A stretch of 64,000 nucleotides of DNA from an uncultured Agathobaculum sp. Its GTDB lineage: Bacteria > Bacillota > Clostridia > Oscillospirales > Butyricicoccaceae. The notes beneath the pieces are model-generated. The model had not been told where the DNA came from. It did not search any database and saw only the letters and a program-made list of their open reading frames with translations. The stretch covers positions 62,001 through 126,000 of the forward strand of contig NZ_CALWJK010000001.1 of the NCBI RefSeq assembly GCF_944380975.1, read 5' to 3'. Within the stretch, counting starts at the first letter, position 1, and every line of letters begins with the position of its first letter. The position numbers and the translations under genes are program-made. Of this stretch, positions 42,007 through 50,371 are shown piece after piece.

Positions 42007-42093
42007 TTATATAGGCAGGACGGAGGCCATCGAAAAAACGGCAAGCGCAATCGCCAGCACAGCGGCTGCGGTAGCAAGATAGGCTCGTGTCAT
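42007..42093 (-). CDS. Putative 28-residue membrane micro-protein
   Basis: An ATG at 42093 with AAGGAGG ten bases upstream opens a 28-codon frame: MTRAYLATAAAVLAIALAVF then SMASVLPI. It is almost wholly hydrophobic, one membrane helix long. The ribosome-binding site is as good as those of the large genes nearby, and the frame is bracketed by the terminator at 41908-41947. The region 41948-42006 and 42094-42253 hold nothing else I can support. No family recognised. Confidence 0.5.
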   Translation of the reverse strand: MTRAYLATAAAVLAIALAVFSMASVLPI

Positions 42094-42253
42094 GGGAACC
42101 CCCTCCTTAGATGTGTTAAAAACTTTATACTATATAAACGTATGATACGCCGATTTTGTGACACAAAAAATGTAAAAATTAAAAAATTTTTGTCAGGCAG
42201 AGTTTGACATGGGGAAAATGAAAATGGGGAGTAAAAAATGCACAAAAAACAGC

Positions 42254-42282
42254 TTGCATACATACGTGCAATAGTGTATAAT
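42254..42282 (+). promoter_or_regulatory. Promoter of the EF-G-like gene
   Basis: TTGCAT, 17 bases, TATAAT, with a leader of about 70 bases that can fold (GCCCG/CGGGC). Confidence 0.65.
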
Positions 42283-42356
42283 TACAAATAAGGGAGTCGT
42301 TCCCGCTAACAAAGCGCCCGCATAATAAGGCTCGGGCAGGGGAGTGTTTATCAAAT

Positions 42357-44441
42357 ATGGCCAATTACCCGGTTAATAAGATTCGTAACGTATGTCTGAT
42401 GGGACACGGCGGCGACGGCAAGACCTCGCTCGTCGAAAGTATGCTGTATATCGCCGGTGTAACCGATCGTGTCGGCAAGATCACGGACGGCAACACGGTT
42501 TGCGATTTTGACCCCGAAGAAATTAAGCGTCAGTTTTCGATTTCTACGGCTGTCGCACCGATCGAGTGGAACGGCTGTAAGATCAATTTGCTGGATACGC
42601 CGGGCTTCTTTGATTTTGAAAGTGAAGTCAATTGCGCCCTGCGTGTAGCGGAATCCGCACTGATTATCGCCACCGGCAAGTCCGGCCCGGGTGTTGGCAC
42701 GGAAAAAGCGTGGGAGCGCTGCGAGGCGCGCGCGATGCCGCGTATGTTCTACATCTCCAAGATCGATGAGGAAAACTCGGATTACTATACCTCGCTGCAT
42801 AAGCTGCAAAAGCAGTTCGGCGTATCGGTTGCGCCGATCGTGGTGCCAATTTTCGAAGGCAACCGCGATACTGTCGGCATTGTGGACTGCGTGATCCGCA
42901 AGGCATACCGCATGGAAGGCAACAAGCGCGTTGAGATCCCGATTCCGGACGATATGAAGGAGCGTATCGACCAGCACCGTGCAGCGCTGTGTGAAAACGT
43001 AGCAGAACTTTCCGAAGAGCTGATGGAGCGTTATTTCGCAGGCGAGGAGTTCTCGGATGAAGAGCTGATCGCCGGCATCCGTCAGGGCGTTAAGGATTTG
43101 GTCATCGCGCCGGTATTCTGCGGCACTGCGGCAACCGGCATCGGTTCCTATGCACTCTTGAAGGGCATTGCAGACTACATGCCGTCCCCGGATGAAAAGC
43201 CGGTCGAGATCTGCGAGGATGAAAAGGGTGAGCTGATCGAGATCAACTGCACGCCCAACGGTTCGACCTGTGCATTTGTATTTAAGACGGTCGCTGACCA
43301 GTACGGTCGCTTCTCGTATTTCAAGGTCATGTCGGGCGAAGTTAAGCAGGATATGACGCTGGTTAACAAGCGCGCAGATGCTAACGAGAAGATGGGCCAC
43401 ATCTACACGGTCTGCGGCAAAAAGACCACCGAGGTTCCGGTGGTTGGCTGCGGCGACATCGGTGCGGTTTCCAAGCTGGTCACCACCAAGACCGGCGATA
43501 CGCTCTCCATGAGCGTGCGTAAGGTGGAGCTCGAGCCGATCGAGTTTGCGCCACCGGGATATACGAACGGCAGTGCACCTAAGGTCAAGGGTGCGGAAGA
43601 AAAAATCTCTGCTGGTCTGGCGCGTCTGCATGACGAGGACCCGTCCTTCGAGACTGAGTTCAATCCGGAAACCAAGCAGCATACCATTTCGGGTGCAGGC
43701 GACATTCATCTGGATGTCCTGTGCGCCAAGCTCAAGGATAAGTTCGGCGTTGAGGTGCAGCTGACTGCGCCGATCGTACCGTACCGCGAGAAGATCCGCA
43801 AGCCGGTGACGGTCGAAGGCAAGCATAAGAAGCAGTCCGGCGGCCATGGACAGTATGGTCATGTTAAGATGGAGTTTGCTCCGTATCCGGAAGGCGATTA
43901 CCTGTTTGAGGAGAAGATTTTCGGCGGTTCTGTTCCGAAGAACTTCCATCCGGCGGTTGATAAGGGTATCCGTGAGGCGATGGAGCATGGCGTGCTGGCA
44001 GGTTATCCGATGGTTGGCCTGCGTGCAACCCTGCTCGACGGCTCTTACCATGATGTCGACTCCAACGAATTGTCCTTTAAGATGGCAGCGCGTCTGGCGT
44101 ATAAGGCGGGTATTCCGCAGGCAAGCCCGGTGCTGCTCGAGCCGGTCTGCTCGATGAAGGTTGTCATTCCGGATGCGTACATGGGTGATGTAATCGGCGA
44201 TCTGAACAAGCGCCGTGGCCGCATTATGGGTATGAACCCGATCGAAGGCGGCAAGCAGGAGATTCTGGCAGAGTGCCCGATGGCAGAGCTGGCTGACTAC
44301 GCGATCACGCTGCGTTCGATGACGCAGGGCCGTGGTTCGTTCGTTTCCAACTTTGAGCGTTACGACGAAGCGCCCGCACAGGTGCAGGAAAAGGTCATCG
44401 CGGAGAACAAGGCGAGACTGGAAGCTCTCAATAAGGAATAA
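42357..44441 (+). CDS. Elongation factor G paralogue (EF-G-like, FusA2 type)
   Basis: A 694-residue protein with full EF-G domain order: GTPase, II, III, IV and V. The P-loop is G16-H-G-G-D-G-K-T-S rather than GHIDHGKT, and the G4 motif NKxD reads SKID, which marks the divergent EF-G paralogues of anaerobic Firmicutes. DTPGFFDF (G3) is intact. Domain IV keeps SGGHGQYGHVKMEFAP. Such paralogues coexist with standard fusA, and their part in translocation or recycling is not well defined. A strong upstream promoter and a terminator make it a single-gene unit. Confidence 0.88.
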   Translation: MANYPVNKIRNVCLMGHGGDGKTSLVESMLYIAGVTDRVGKITDGNTVCDFDPEEIKRQFSISTAVAPIEWNGCKINLLDTPGFFDFESEVNCALRVAESALIIATGKSGPGVGTEKAWERCEARAMPRMFYISKIDEENSDYYTSLHKLQKQFGVSVAPIVVPIFEGNRDTVGIVDCVIRKAYRMEGNKRVEIPIPDDMKERIDQHRAALCENVAELSEELMERYFAGEEFSDEELIAGIRQGVKDLVIAPVFCGTAATGIGSYALLKGIADYMPSPDEKPVEICEDEKGELIEINCTPNGSTCAFVFKTVADQYGRFSYFKVMSGEVKQDMTLVNKRADANEKMGHIYTVCGKKTTEVPVVGCGDIGAVSKLVTTKTGDTLSMSVRKVELEPIEFAPPGYTNGSAPKVKGAEEKISAGLARLHDEDPSFETEFNPETKQHTISGAGDIHLDVLCAKLKDKFGVEVQLTAPIVPYREKIRKPVTVEGKHKKQSGGHGQYGHVKMEFAPYPEGDYLFEEKIFGGSVPKNFHPAVDKGIREAMEHGVLAGYPMVGLRATLLDGSYHDVDSNELSFKMAARLAYKAGIPQASPVLLEPVCSMKVVIPDAYMGDVIGDLNKRRGRIMGMNPIEGGKQEILAECPMAELADYAITLRSMTQGRGSFVSNFERYDEAPAQVQEKVIAENKARLEALNKE

Positions 44442-44459
44442 AACATTGATTTTGTCAAA

Positions 44460-44487
44460 AACCGGCTGTTTCGGCAGCCGGTTTTTT
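44460..44487 (+). terminator. Intrinsic terminator
   Basis: AACCGGCTG (44460-44468) with CAGCCGGTT (44475-44483), then Ts. Confidence 0.85.
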
Positions 44488-44531
44488 GTTGGTGTGAGCG
44501 GCGCAGCAGGGTAGACGAAAAAAGGAATTTG

Positions 44532-44540
44532 TGATATAAT
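44532..44540 (+). promoter_or_regulatory. Extended -10 promoter of the flavodiiron gene
   Basis: TG, one base, TATAAT, about 30 bases ahead of the start codon; no clear -35. Confidence 0.55.
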
Positions 44541-44575
44541 TTTAACAAATTATGAAAATACGGAGGTTTCTTGCG

Positions 44576-45781
44576 ATGCACACAATCCGAAAGATCCAGG
44601 ATGATCTCGTTTATGTTGGCGGAAGCGATCGCCGCCTGAGCCGATTTGAAAATCTGTTCCCGATCCCGCGCGGTGTTTCCTATAACAGCTATCTGCTGCT
44701 GGATGAAAAAACCGTGCTGTTTGATACGGTGGACGATTCCATCAGCCGTCAGTTTTATGAAAATGTCTCTGCCGCGTTGGCAGGCCGTCCGCTTGACTAT
44801 CTGGTGGTTCACCATATGGAGCCGGACCATTGCAGCATGATCGTTGCGCTGCTGCACCGCTATCCCGAAGCAAAGATTGTTTGCAGCGCTAAAGCGCTGG
44901 TTATGCTCGCGCAGTTCTATGCAGAGGATATGAAGGAGCGTGCACTGGTGGTCGCGGAAGGGGACAAGCTCTCTACCGGCCGCCATACGCTGCATTTTGT
45001 CATGGCACCGATGGTACACTGGCCGGAAGTTATGGTTACCTATGACGAGCCGAGCAAAACCCTGTTCTCGGCGGATGCATTCGGCACATTTGGCGCACTG
45101 GCAGGCAATATCTTTGATGATGAACTCGTGTTTGACAGCGTTTGGCTGAACGATGCCCGCCGGTACTATACCAACATCGTGGGCAAGTATGGTGCGCAGG
45201 TACAGGCGCTGCTGAAGAAGGCGGCTGCACTGGACATTGAGATGATCTGCCCGTTGCATGGTCCGATTTGGCGCGGCAATCTGGAGACGATGCTGGAAAA
45301 ATACCAGAAGTGGAGCGCTTACGAGCCGGAGGACAAGGGCGTTATGATCGCCTACGCCACGATGTATGGCAACACGGAGAATGCTGCCAATGTTCTGGCT
45401 GGCATGCTGGCTGACAAGGGCGTGCATAATATTGCGATGTACGACGTATCCGGCACGGATGTTTCTGAACTGGTGGCCGAAAGCTTCCGGTGCAGCCATC
45501 TGGTTTTGGCTGCGCCGACCTACAACGGTGGCTTGCAGCCGCGCATGGAGGCCTTCCTGCATGATCTCAAAGCGCTGAACCTGCAAAACCGCACGGTAGC
45601 GCTGCTTGAGAACGGTACATGGGCGCCGGTTTCCGGCCGTCACATGAAGGCCATTCTGGAGGGCATGAAAAACATGACCGTATTGGAAAATACGATCGCC
45701 CTCAAGTCCACGCTGGCGGATAGCCAGTATGGTGCGCTCGAAGAGCTGGCAGATACGCTGGCAGCACAGATTCTGGCGTAA
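44576..45781 (+). CDS. Flavodiiron protein (A-type flavoprotein, FprA family)
   Basis: A 401-residue two-domain enzyme that reduces O2 (or NO) to harmless products in anaerobes. The beta-lactamase-like N-terminal part holds the diiron ligands (H80-x-E82-x-D84-H85 in HHMEPDH; later histidines near 147 and 229), and a flavodoxin-like domain starts near residue 250 (VMIAYATMYGNTENAA). No extra rubredoxin domain, so a separate electron donor is needed. ATG 44576 follows CGGAGG by nine bases. Single-gene unit. Confidence 0.95.
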   Translation: MHTIRKIQDDLVYVGGSDRRLSRFENLFPIPRGVSYNSYLLLDEKTVLFDTVDDSISRQFYENVSAALAGRPLDYLVVHHMEPDHCSMIVALLHRYPEAKIVCSAKALVMLAQFYAEDMKERALVVAEGDKLSTGRHTLHFVMAPMVHWPEVMVTYDEPSKTLFSADAFGTFGALAGNIFDDELVFDSVWLNDARRYYTNIVGKYGAQVQALLKKAAALDIEMICPLHGPIWRGNLETMLEKYQKWSAYEPEDKGVMIAYATMYGNTENAANVLAGMLADKGVHNIAMYDVSGTDVSELVAESFRCSHLVLAAPTYNGGLQPRMEAFLHDLKALNLQNRTVALLENGTWAPVSGRHMKAILEGMKNMTVLENTIALKSTLADSQYGALEELADTLAAQILA

Positions 45782-45804
45782 TTGTTCGAATAGAAAGAAT
45801 GAAG

Positions 45805-45848
45805 AACACCGCCCGATGGAAGCAAGAGCTTCTGCCGGGCGGTGTTTT
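45805..45848. terminator. Intrinsic terminator
   Basis: AACACCGCCCG (45805-45815) with CGGGCGGTGTT (45836-45846) and further pairs inside; TTTT after. Confidence 0.85.
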
Positions 45849-45907
45849 GTTGTTCTGCTTTGCGGTTTGTCTGCATAGGATAAAGCAAAAGCAGGAGGGG
45901 CGATAGC

Positions 45908-46408
45908 ATGATTGTTTTTGCAGCCAAGGTATCGGTAAAAAAAGTGGTGGCAGGCGTACTGGCGGTGAGTGCTGTGGTTTTGGGTGTTACGCTGCTCGCG
46001 CCGGCAGCGGAGACAATGCATGCGCAGACCGTGTCGGGCGAAATAGATTTGGACAGCAAGCTGAAAAACAATGAGCAGCGCGTTGCGTTGCTCGAAAGCT
46101 ATGGCTGGAAGGTGAACCCGGAACCGCGCAGTGAGCGTGAAGTGCAGATTCCCAAAACTTTTGATGACACCTATCAGGCATATAACGCCATTCAACTGGG
46201 GCAAGGGCTGGACCTTACGCCGTATCAGGGCAAACGGGCAACGCTGTATACGTATGAGCTGACCGAGTATCCGACTGGAGAAGAGGGCGTGATCGCCAAC
46301 TTACTCATTCGCCGCAATCAGCTGATTGCTGCGGATATCAGTTCCGCGGAGACGGATGGCTTTGTGCATGGCATTACGGAAATGCCGGAAACCGATTCGG
46401 CAGAATAG
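45908..46408 (+). CDS. DUF4830 domain exported protein
   Basis: A 166-residue protein with an N-terminal signal anchor (VVAGVLAVSAVVLGVTLLAP) and a domain starting NNEQRVALLESYGWKVNPEP, the DUF4830 signature. Family members occur in clostridia and are often linked to sporulation or envelope clusters, without proven function. AGGAGG precedes ATG 45908. It follows the flavodiiron terminator, so its promoter must lie within about 60 bases upstream. Confidence 0.75.
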   Translation: MIVFAAKVSVKKVVAGVLAVSAVVLGVTLLAPAAETMHAQTVSGEIDLDSKLKNNEQRVALLESYGWKVNPEPRSEREVQIPKTFDDTYQAYNAIQLGQGLDLTPYQGKRATLYTYELTEYPTGEEGVIANLLIRRNQLIAADISSAETDGFVHGITEMPETDSAE

Positions 46409-46499
46409 AGGTAATGCATACAATACATGATATGTATGCGGCTGACTGTGCAAATATACAAAAATCAGGGCTTAGATTGTTGTATCCGCAAACGAAATT

Positions 46500-46530
46500 T
46501 AGGGAATTGCACTTTTTCTGCAATTCCCTA
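46500..46530. repeat. 12-bp inverted repeat upstream of rsuA
   Basis: TAGGGAATTGCA (46500-46511) and TGCAATTCCCTA (46519-46530) around CTTTTTC. No T-run follows; it abuts the promoter of rsuA and could be an operator. Confidence 0.5.
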
Positions 46531-46559
46531 TTGTGCAATTTGCAAAAAAGTGGTATGCT
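46531..46559 (+). promoter_or_regulatory. Promoter of rsuA
   Basis: TTGTGC, 17 bases, TATGCT with TG one base upstream. Confidence 0.5.
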
Positions 46560-46591
46560 ATTAACAGGAATGAATTGTCGGGGGAGACAAA

Positions 46592-47323
46592 ATGCCACGG
46601 ATGCGATTGGACAAGCTGCTGGCGCATTTGAATTGCGGCAGCCGAAAGGAAGTACAAGCTATGATTCGCGCGGGCCGCGTGCAGGTTGACGGCGCAACAG
46701 AGCGCGATCCCGCGGCAAAAGTGGAGTCAGACACTGCACAGGTTGTACTGGATGGACAGACGCAGCAGTATCAGGCGCAGCGGTACTATATGCTCAATAA
46801 GCCGGCCGGGGTGATCACCGCGAGCCGGGATGCGCGGCATTCTACCGTGCTCGACCTGTTTCCAGAGGAAATCCGGCGCGGTTTGTTTGCAGTTGGACGG
46901 CTGGATAAGGATACCGAGGGACTGCTCATCGTGACCGATGACGGCGCGCTCAGCCATGCGCTGATGAGCCCGTCGCGTCATGTAGAAAAGGTGTATGAGG
47001 CCACGGTGGAAGGGGAACTGCTGCCGGATGCGGAAATACGCTTTGAAAAAGGGCTGACGCTCAAGGACGGTACGGTTTGCCTGCCCGCCCGTCTGGAACG
47101 ACTGACAGGGGATGGTGCACAGCGTGTGCGGGTCATTCTGCGGGAAGGAAAATATCACCAGGTCAAACGCATGGTCGCAGCGGTAGGCGGCGTTGTTGTG
47201 CAGCTGCGCCGCGTGCAACTAGGCGGTTTACGGCTCGATCCGGCCTTAGCAGAAGGTGCGTTTCGTGCCTTGACCGATCAGGAGCTGACGATGCTTCAAA
47301 AGCCGGCATCGGAGAGTATCTAA
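46592..47323 (+). CDS. rsuA: Pseudouridine synthase, RsuA/RluB family
   Basis: A 243-residue protein with an N-terminal S4 RNA-binding domain (MRLDKLLAHLNCGSRKEVQA) and the RsuA-type catalytic domain: YMLNKPAGVITAS, the catalytic Asp in FAVGRLDKDTEGLLIVTDDG, and EGKYHQVKRM. It converts a uridine in 16S rRNA (position 516 type) or 23S rRNA to pseudouridine. The KYHQVKRM motif favours 16S. GGGGGAG precedes ATG 46592. Confidence 0.9.
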   Translation: MPRMRLDKLLAHLNCGSRKEVQAMIRAGRVQVDGATERDPAAKVESDTAQVVLDGQTQQYQAQRYYMLNKPAGVITASRDARHSTVLDLFPEEIRRGLFAVGRLDKDTEGLLIVTDDGALSHALMSPSRHVEKVYEATVEGELLPDAEIRFEKGLTLKDGTVCLPARLERLTGDGAQRVRVILREGKYHQVKRMVAAVGGVVVQLRRVQLGGLRLDPALAEGAFRALTDQELTMLQKPASESI

Positions 47324-47515
47324 AAATCGCCAAAAAAAATAAAAATTTTTGTACAAAAATGTAGAAGACTATGATATAATGTCTTAAAATGCACAGGGAA
47401 CCTCGAGGGTTCTTGTGAACAATGTCAGGAATACGGCAGTTTTTGTGGCCGGGGCAGCGTTGGCATAGCGTGAAAGCGCACAAGACAAGAGGGAAATACG
47501 GGAAAGGTGATGGAA

Positions 47516-48607
47516 ATGGCTTCAAGATTGTTCCAGTCGATTGTTTTGCAGATGAAGGACACGGTAGAACGTACCATTGGTATCGTGGATGCGAGCGGTG
47601 CGGTCGTGGCGTGTACCGATCTGCCCCGTATTGGTGAAATGCGGGAAGAGGCAATCACCGAGCTTGGCTTTGCCGGTGAGATTGTCCGTTTTGGTGGCTA
47701 TACCTACCATACCACAGGCGATCGGGCTAGTCGGCTGGAATACGCTGTTTTCGTGCAGGGAGAGGACGAGCTCGCGCGCAGCATTTGCTCGCTGGTAGCG
47801 GTTGCGATCAACAACATCAAGACGCTCTATGATGAAAAGCACGATAAGGCAACGTTTGTCAAAAACATCATTCTGGATAACATTCTGCCGGGCGATATCT
47901 ACATCAAATCCCGTGAACTGCATTTCGGCAACGATGTGCCGCGCGTGGTTTTCTTGGTTCGCCAGCAGATGCCGGCGGACGTTGCGGCAATCGATGTCGT
48001 GACCGGCATGTTCCCGGACAAGCAGAAGGACTTTGTGCTGCATATTTCCGAGACCGATATCGTGGTCGTTAAGGAAGTCAAGGCGGGCAGCGATGTCAAG
48101 GATCTGGCAAAGATCGCCGCTTCGATTGAAGAAGCGCTGCTCAGCGAGCTGTCGGTCAAGTGTCTGATCGGCATCGGTTCCGTGTCCTCGCAGATGAAGG
48201 ATATTGCCAAATCCTTTAAGGAAGCACAGACTGCCATCGAGGTTGGCGCGGTGTTTGACACGGAAAAGAATATCATCAGCTTTGAAAATCTCGGCATTGG
48301 CCGTCTGATTTATCAGCTGCCGATCACGCTGTGCGAAATGTTCCTCAGTGAGGTGTTCAAAAAGGGTTCGATCGATTCGCTCGATCAGGAAACGCTGTTT
48401 ACCATCCAGAAGTTCTTTGAAAACAACCTGAACGTTTCGGAAACCTCGCGTAAGCTGTTTGTACATCGCAATACTTTGGTGTACCGCTTGGAAAAGATCA
48501 AAAAGCTGACCGGCCTCGATCTGCGTGAATTTGACCATGCAATCGTGTTCAAAGTGGCGCTGATGGTGCGCAAATATCTGGCCAGCCGTGAGGAAAACGT
48601 GCGCTGA
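47516..48607 (+). CDS. PucR/CdaR-type transcriptional regulator
   Basis: A 363-residue regulator. Sugar-diacid-type sensor region at the N-terminus (MASRLFQSIVLQMKDTVERT; IGIVDASGAVVACTD), a GGDEF-like middle region, and a C-terminal PucR helix-turn-helix (SETSRKLFVHRNTLVYRLEKIKKLTG). Inducer and targets are unknown. ATG 47516 lies five to six bases after AAAGGTG; ATG 47510 and GTG 47507 are alternatives. It lies upstream of ftsE, from which a hairpin terminator separates it. Confidence 0.85.
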   Translation: MASRLFQSIVLQMKDTVERTIGIVDASGAVVACTDLPRIGEMREEAITELGFAGEIVRFGGYTYHTTGDRASRLEYAVFVQGEDELARSICSLVAVAINNIKTLYDEKHDKATFVKNIILDNILPGDIYIKSRELHFGNDVPRVVFLVRQQMPADVAAIDVVTGMFPDKQKDFVLHISETDIVVVKEVKAGSDVKDLAKIAASIEEALLSELSVKCLIGIGSVSSQMKDIAKSFKEAQTAIEVGAVFDTEKNIISFENLGIGRLIYQLPITLCEMFLSEVFKKGSIDSLDQETLFTIQKFFENNLNVSETSRKLFVHRNTLVYRLEKIKKLTGLDLREFDHAIVFKVALMVRKYLASREENVR

Positions 48608-48675
48608 GGGCGGATTGTTCACAAAATCTTCACGCAAAAATATGGTCATGCAGGGAAATGGCAGGGATTGTCGTC

Positions 48676-48704
48676 TTGCGTCGGCTAAGAAAATCTGTTA
48701 TAAT
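48676..48704 (+). promoter_or_regulatory. Promoter of the ftsEX operon
   Basis: TTGCGT, 17 bases, TATAAT with TG one base upstream. The start point would fall near 48711, inside the left arm of the terminator that follows. Confidence 0.6.
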
Positions 48705-48705
48705 A

Positions 48706-48743
48706 GGCAAAGGTGTATGATCGACATGCACCTTTGCCTTTTT
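48706..48743 (+). terminator. Terminator overlapping the ftsE promoter
   Basis: GGCAAAGGTG (48706-48715) pairs with CACCTTTGCC (48729-48738), extended by ATG/CAT inside, loop ATCGA, then five Ts. Complete only in transcripts from upstream. Confidence 0.75.
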
Positions 48744-48775
48744 GGTATTTAGTTTGGCTCCGAGGAGGAATGCCT

Positions 48776-49456
48776 GTGATACGGATGAACGATGTCACCA
48801 TGGTGTACGATAACGGTACCCGTGCGGTGAACAAAGCGAACCTGCGCGTGGATGAAGGGGAATTTGTGTTCCTCGTCGGTGCGTCCGGCTCTGGTAAAAC
48901 GACGATCATTAAGCTGCTGACCGCAGAGGTCCGTCCGACCGAAGGACGAGTGCTGGTCAACAATTATAATGTGGGCGAGATGAAAAAACGGCAGATCCCT
49001 TATTTGCGCCGTACTTTAGGCGTGGTCTATCAGGATTTCCGTTTGATCAAGAATAAAACGGTTTATGAAAACGTTGCATTTGCGATGCGCACCATCGGCG
49101 CAAAGGGCAAGGCGATTAAGGAACGCGTGCCGTATGTGCTCGAGCTGGTTGGCTTGGCGGACAAGGCGCAGATCAAGCCGATGAACCTTTCCGGCGGCGA
49201 GCAGCAGCGTGTTGCCATTGCACGTGCACTGGTCAACAATCCGCGGCTGATCATCGCGGACGAGCCGACCGGCAACCTTGATCCCGCGCGTTCGCTTGAA
49301 CTGATGACCCTGTTTGAAAAAATCAATGAATTGGGCACCACCGTGCTGATCGTGACACACGAAAAGGGCCTGGTGGACGAGTTTGAAAAACGCGTTGTTA
49401 TGATTGACAAGGGCGAGGTCGTCAGCGACCAGACAGGCGGGTACTATCAGTTATGA
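48776..49456 (+). CDS. ftsE: Cell division ATP-binding protein FtsE
   Basis: A 226-residue ABC ATPase. Walker A GASGSGKT, signature LSGGEQQ, Walker [14 protein letters not shown]. It powers FtsX to activate a peptidoglycan hydrolase at the septum or side wall. The start is placed at GTG 48776, which has AGGAGG seven bases upstream, giving the usual [12 protein letters not shown]-terminus; an ATG two codons earlier is too close to that site. It overlaps ftsX by 4 bases. Confidence 0.95.
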   Translation: MIRMNDVTMVYDNGTRAVNKANLRVDEGEFVFLVGASGSGKTTIIKLLTAEVRPTEGRVLVNNYNVGEMKKRQIPYLRRTLGVVYQDFRLIKNKTVYENVAFAMRTIGAKGKAIKERVPYVLELVGLADKAQIKPMNLSGGEQQRVAIARALVNNPRLIIADEPTGNLDPARSLELMTLFEKINELGTTVLIVTHEKGLVDEFEKRVVMIDKGEVVSDQTGGYYQL

Positions 49457-50337
49457 GAAGTTTTGGTTACTATTGGAAGGAAGGCTTCCGCAATATATTC
49501 AAGCATGGGTTTATGTCGATTGCGGCGGTGCTCATTATGATCGCCTGCCTGCTTTTGACAGGAACCGTGACGCTGATCGCGTATAATATTGATTTGAGCA
49601 TTGAGGAATTGCAGCAATCCAACGAGATTGTGGTATTCATTGATGAAAGTCTGACCACACGCGAGGCGAGAGCTTTGGGGTCGGAATTCAATAAGATCGA
49701 CAATATTGCAACGGTCGAGTTTGAGGACCGCGATGTGGCGCTTGAGAAATACCGCGAGGAACTCGGTGAGGACGCGGTGATTCTGGAAAACTATAATTCT
49801 GCGAACAACCCATTGCGCAACAGCTTCATCTTCACTTTGAAGGATCCGACGCTGGCGGAAGAGACGATCGAGCAGATCGACGCAGTGGAAGGGACGGATT
49901 ATATCCGCGCGGATGAGGATGTTATTTCGAAGCTGATCCAGATTCAGCGTGTGTTCAACATCATTGCGCTGGCCATGGTGGTCGGTTTGGCGGTTATCTC
50001 GATTTTCATTATTGCCAACACGGTAAAGCTGGCCATGTTTGCGCGCCGCGAGGAAATTTCCATCCAGAAGATGGTCGGCGCGACCAACTGGTTCATCCGC
50101 TGGCCGTTCGTGATCGAGGGCATGGTGCTTGGCCTGTTGGCAGGCGGCTTGGCATTCCTTGCCGAGTGGGGCCTGTACAGTGAGCTTTCCAATATCGCAA
50201 GCGGTGTGATTCCGTATTTCCACATTGTTCCGTTTGACGGATTGCGCTGGCTGGTGCTGGGCGTATACTTGGGTGCGGGCGTGCTGTTCGGTATCGGCGG
50301 TTCGGTGACCAGCATTCGTAAGTTTATGAATGTGTGA
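49453..50337 (+). CDS. ftsX: Cell division protein FtsX
   Basis: A 294-residue membrane protein with four helices (about 22-42, 172-194, 215-240, 258-282) and a large external loop (45-170) that binds the hydrolase. It pairs with FtsE (4-base overlap). The FtsX fold is clear in SIFIIANTVKLAMFARREEI and IQKMVGATNWFIRWPFVIEG. The next gene encodes a secreted coiled-coil M23 protein, the expected partner. Confidence 0.95.
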   Translation: MRSFGYYWKEGFRNIFKHGFMSIAAVLIMIACLLLTGTVTLIAYNIDLSIEELQQSNEIVVFIDESLTTREARALGSEFNKIDNIATVEFEDRDVALEKYREELGEDAVILENYNSANNPLRNSFIFTLKDPTLAEETIEQIDAVEGTDYIRADEDVISKLIQIQRVFNIIALAMVVGLAVISIFIIANTVKLAMFARREEISIQKMVGATNWFIRWPFVIEGMVLGLLAGGLAFLAEWGLYSELSNIASGVIPYFHIVPFDGLRWLVLGVYLGAGVLFGIGGSVTSIRKFMNV

Positions 50338-50371
50338 GGCAATGGCGACAGACAAAGGAGCGAATACCATT

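Noticed and set aside
42351..44051. 566-codon minus-strand frame
   Set aside because: Lies opposite the EF-G gene; a by-product of codon use, with no ribosome-binding site.
44360..46204. 614-codon minus-strand frame
   Set aside because: Opposite the flavodiiron gene and its terminators; no domain seen.
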